Source of the DNA: Echinometra lucunter
Lineage: Eukaryota > Echinodermata > Echinoidea > Camarodonta > Echinometridae
DNA length: 64,000 bases
Assembly: GCA_029962745.1 (NCBI GenBank)
Contig: CM057160.1
Span: 1,404,501-1,468,500 of the forward strand
Direction of reading: 5' to 3'
The notes below the pieces were generated by a model. It searched no databases. It saw only the letters and a list, made by a program, of their open reading frames with translations, and was not told the DNA's origin. Positions 51,801-57,127 of this stretch are shown in pieces. Each line of letters starts with the position of its first letter. Position 1 is the first letter of the stretch. The position numbers and the translations under genes were made by a program.

Positions 51801-54800
51801 AGTTTCTCAAAGAGTACAAAAAGATCGAGTATGAAAAGAAGCTAAGCAAACACTTCCTTTTATTAGGCACGATTCTTGCCTTAAAAAGTCCTATCATGAG
51901 TTATTCTGCATAGGACAAATCTTGTTAAGATTTCCTGACATTTTATTGCAAAAGCACCATGCAGGCACAAAAAAAAAAGAAAATTTCCATTATTAACAAA
52001 ATACAAATTGGACCATGTCAGTACGATGTGAAAATCCAGTAGACAAACACTATACAGATGGAGAAAAAATATTATATAACTGGACCGCATCATATGATGT
52101 TTGCACTATATTGTGTAGCTCCAGGAAAGTACAATGTAAGCCTTTGTGGTCAACAAATTCCCATGATCTAAAGAACCTCAGAGAAACCCTTTAGGCCTTC
52201 ACCAGGGCACTTCAAAGAGAGAATGTATTATTTTGACCCGTTTGTAAGAAGAGCTAACCGAGACACAGACTGACACTTCCGTCTTCTCAACGACATCCAG
52301 GACACACCGAGGAAGCATTTCTCAATGACATCCAGGACACACCGAGGAAGCATGGGAGTGCGTGACACATCACCATCCATGCTCCGTCAATGGACACAAA
52401 TATACCATCACTACCTGGCTTGTTTCCTGTACTATTAAAGATGGGTACAGGTCATCGATAGTATTACGAAAGAAACAGGCCGAAAGATTTTCACTGTGAG
52501 TGGTTGATTATGCTGTAAATAAGAGATCTTGATAATATAAGGTGTTAGAATCATTACAATTCGAAAATATTAACTAATCTTTCTGGAATCAGAAGAAGTG
52601 GAAAGGACTCATCACCTAAGGGCAATTCAAAGGGGCAAAATGGCTGGGGGGGGGGGGTTGGGGAGTCTTCTCCACAGTACTGTATGGCCACCTTATATTT
52701 CATCCATTGGAATACAAAAACGTTTGGCATCAGATTTTTTTTTTGGAAATTATTTCCAGATATGTGTATCTGAAAACTGGTATATGGAAGCACTCTCAAA
52801 GCAATCCTTTCTATATTAAAGACACTGCTACTGTAGATTTCACACTGGAATAAAAAGAATAGCAGAGCTTACAAAAACTTCAAAAGATATCACCATTCTT
52901 TACAATTTAGCCAATCTTCATTTGGCACAGAGACGTACTGGAAAGAACTGAGGCTGTACCTCAATGGGATTAAAAATGAAAGACGAACTACAATTAGCGA
53001 GATGCTTTAATACAGGAGTCCTCTTGTTTTCTGTCTCTCAGTGGGTGTAGCATGGTTACAACCTGGAGATTTCCTCTTGTTCTAATTCAGGCAGATATTG
53101 TTCTGGGACAGGATGTCTGATGCAGTCAAAATGTTCAGGGACAGCCTAACTGGTGCAGAAAGGCCACTACCTCAGAATTTCCTCTACCTTCATCTCTGAT
53201 GTCCTCCATCTTTCTCTCTCATTTACCACATTCTTCTTCTTCTTGTTTTCACTTATCTTTTATCAAACTCTTTCTTCTCCTCCTCCTCTGTCCTCTCTTC
53301 TTTTCCTCCTCCTCCTCCTTCTTCTCCTCCTCCTCCTCCTCCTTCTCGATCCTTCTCCTCCTTGAGCACATTTACTCTAGTTTCTAGAGTAATATAGCTA
53401 TTGCCTCCTTGAACCTGACGGATCTTTCACGGTCTTTTTATGAAAAACAAAACTTTACGAAATGACTGGAGGCTGTTAAATTCCCATTGCTTTCATCAAG
53501 TCAGCATAAGATGACAAATCCCATCTTGATAACTGTCGGAGCACTCCTCAGGATCCATTCAACTATACAAGCTTCCTCTTCAGTCTTCAGCTCACTTCTG
53601 GACTCATTCCAAATTGGTACATGTCACCTTGCTCTAATTGTGGCCTTCAGTTTCTATTTTTCCTTTTCCCTTTCTCTTACCTACAATATTTTCTTCTTTT
53701 TTACATTGATTTCATCTCATATTCGACATGCACATGTAACAAAGTCAAGTTTTAATGTGATGTAGGATTAAAATGATAAAGTTCTTGATTTGCAGTAAAG
53801 CAAACGTATGATAAGCCCAACTTTATTTGAACAATAAGTCGAATATACAGACTGTGATCTACAAGATTATCAACAAGTGTTCTTCTTGCTCTCCTCCTTA
53901 CAACTCACTTCTAAAACAATTTATCTTTATGATGGTTAAGTTGATGAACCCTACCAGAGTCAAAGGCAGCATTATATCCATATCCCCCCCCCCCCCCATA
54001 CTGATCAGCATTTAAATATCTGACAAGGCTATGAAACAGTCACCATTCTTCAAGAACTACAAAAAAATAAAGACCATGATGATTCTCAAATTTAATCTTA
54101 ATCTTAATCTTAACATTCCGAGCCAATTACGATTCCATTTTAAAAAAGTACCTGATAACATAATGAGCAAATTTCCGAAAAATGTCAAAATTTTGCGAGG
54201 CAGAGTGGGTTTTAAATTTGGTCATATATGAAAGTCTTGATCATAGATTAATCTGGAATTGATCAAGGAGTAAGGGTCAGAACCAATTAAGCAGTTTGTA
54301 TAATTGAGATGTCTCCTTAGCTATTAGCAGCTATCATCTAATTAGGATATACACCCATCTACACAGACAACAGAGTTTGCAAGAATGACTTGGTAATATT
54401 TCGTAGAAACAGTTTAGTCAAGATATAGACCTTCAGATTCTTAAAATGCATATGTACAAGTACTTATAAAAAAATCTATGATGGACATAGAAATGAGCCT
54501 GCAAGCTTAGCCAGCTAGTGAGCCAGCTAGATTTGAGGAAAATATTCATACAGATTTTGAGACTGATACAAATGGACATAGAAATGAGCCTGCAAGCTTA
54601 GCCAGCTATAGCGAGCCAGCTAGATTTGAGGAAAATATTCGTACAGATTTTGAGACTGATTCTGAAAGGGGAAACTAATCTAGTAGCAGATATGCTATCT
54701 GATTTCAGCCCAATTAATTTCTAATTTCTGTCTGATATTTCATGGTCGTATCACATCCTCAAACGCTGCAGTTTTCCCTCAAGATATTAACTTTCCTTAT

Positions 54801-56864
54801 TTAGCTGGGGTAAATGACTTTCTTCAGGTGATTTTACTCAAGGACTAAATACATGCAGTACCACTGATAACAAGATCGACATTAGAAAAGTTTCAAGGAA
54901 TTATTTTCGCCTGAAGAGCATGATTTCTAATATTTCAAGATATTCTTGTTTTAAAGCCTCATTTTCTCACTGCCATAGTCAAAGTCTGTCATGTAGGAAG
55001 CAATTAAAACACACATTGACTATGGGAGTTAGAAAATGTGTAACTTCCAAGAAAATTGAGAAAATGTGAAATTTTATGTATAAAGTGAATGGAGAGCTGC
55101 TTGCATATGATGTCATCAGTGTTGCCGAGAGTAATTTACTAGAAAATTTAAATGAGTGTAATTTCCTTGTTCTTTGACCGATTTTGCTCATTTCTTTTTT
55201 TAAAATGCTTTTCAAATTCATCTCCTTAAATTGAAACAGTGAAACTTCATAGGTGGACTTTGCCTTTTAAGCCTCTCTGACCCTCCATGGAAGAAAAAAT
55301 GACTAATTCATGATAACACTCCACATTGCTGTACAGAGATTTGTTATTATTTAATCTACTTATAACTTTTTAACTTGTGAAGTAAAAAGTGTTGTTTTAG
55401 TCAGCTTTAAGAAAAAAAAAGTGCAATTAAGATTTAGGGCAAATGAATGCCACTCCTCTTATATCAAATTTCAGCCTCTGTTTTGTTTCCCTTCCTGTTT
55501 GTCAAAAGTGTTGCTTTACCACTAAGTAAAGGAAAATAAAATGCAACTTCATGAATATTAACTTATGGTTTTTATAGCTTTAGCAAACCATACAGAGGTT
55601 CGTGTGAGACTAGTCTGATGAGTTTAGTTAAAAGCAAGATATTTCAAACTATAAACAGCATCAAAAGGTTTTTGTCTTCAGAATGGGAGCATACTAGTAT
55701 TCAAATGCATGAAAGGCGAAAATAATTTAGATCTTGGGCCAACATCTAAATTTTGTTTTTGTTTTTTTTTTTCACTTCCAACCTGCATAAAAAAACTATA
55801 TATACTTCCGAAAAAATCAATCTCAGTGATCCTCAAGCTTACATGGGGATCATCTGACATAGCAACAATTGTTGGATGCAAAGTGGACCCTAATTATTGT
55901 AATACTCCTATGTACAAAAGAGGGAATATACTGTTGGTATATATAGAGCTTCTGGGTAAAGATAAAAAATGACCACATAATACAGGAAAACGTTTCACAC
56001 ACAAGAGACAACAAGTGAGATGTTTCAAGACTGTGTACTTCAAACATGAATGCCCAAGGCCCTATCCTAACATGAATAGTGTGATGTTGACAGCTTGGTT
56101 GATTGATATGAGTAACATTCCCAAGTCAATGTTTAATGAGTCATGGTGGTGTGGTGGGGATGCACTAGGCAGCAGGGTGGGAAGAGCCGTCAGGATATAC
56201 TCCTCCAGGTGTCAAGGTGTGAACAGAGCTTGACTCCTAATGCTATGATCTGTCTATCAAGCTCTTCACACACTATTCACATATTGCGCATAAAAGTGGA
56301 ACAATAGCCCAGCGCACCAATTAAAGTAAATTAAATTAAAGTGAAAACACTGAAAAAAGCATTGATGTCATAAGGGCTTAGTAATATGATACAAACTCTC
56401 TATTATTTTGCTCTATTCTAATCTGTATTCAAGGGCAAGGTTGAGATTGTACTTTTTTGTCAGGTTAAGGGTTAGCGCTAGAGATCCAGAGTAGTAGTAG
56501 AAGTGGTAGAAGTAGTAGTAGTGGTAGTAGTGGTAGTAGTAGTAGTAGTAGTGGTAGTGGTAGTAGTGGTAGTAGTAGTAGAAGTAGTAGAAGTAGTAGT
56601 AGTGGTAGTAGTGGTAGTAGTGGTAGTAGTAGTAGAAGTAGTAGTAGTGGTAGTAGTGGTAGTAGTAGTAGAAGTAGTAGAAGTAGTAGTAGTGGTAGTA
56701 GTAGTAGTAGTATTAGTAGTAGTAGTAATGGTAGTAGTAGTAGTAGTAGCAGTAGTAGCAGTAGTAGCAGTAGTAGCAGTAGTAGCAGTAGTAGCAGTAG
56801 TAGTGGTAGCAGTAGTAGCAGTAGTAGCAGTAGTAGCAGTAGTAGCAGTAGTAGCAGTAGTAGC

Positions 56865-56905
<41 letters not shown>

Positions 56906-56923
56906 AGTAGTAGTAGTAGTAGC

Positions 56924-57003
<80 letters not shown>

Positions 57004-57053
57004 TAGTGGTAGTAGTAGAAGTAGTGGAAGTAGTAGTAGTGGTAATGGTAGTG

Positions 57054-57127
<74 letters not shown>
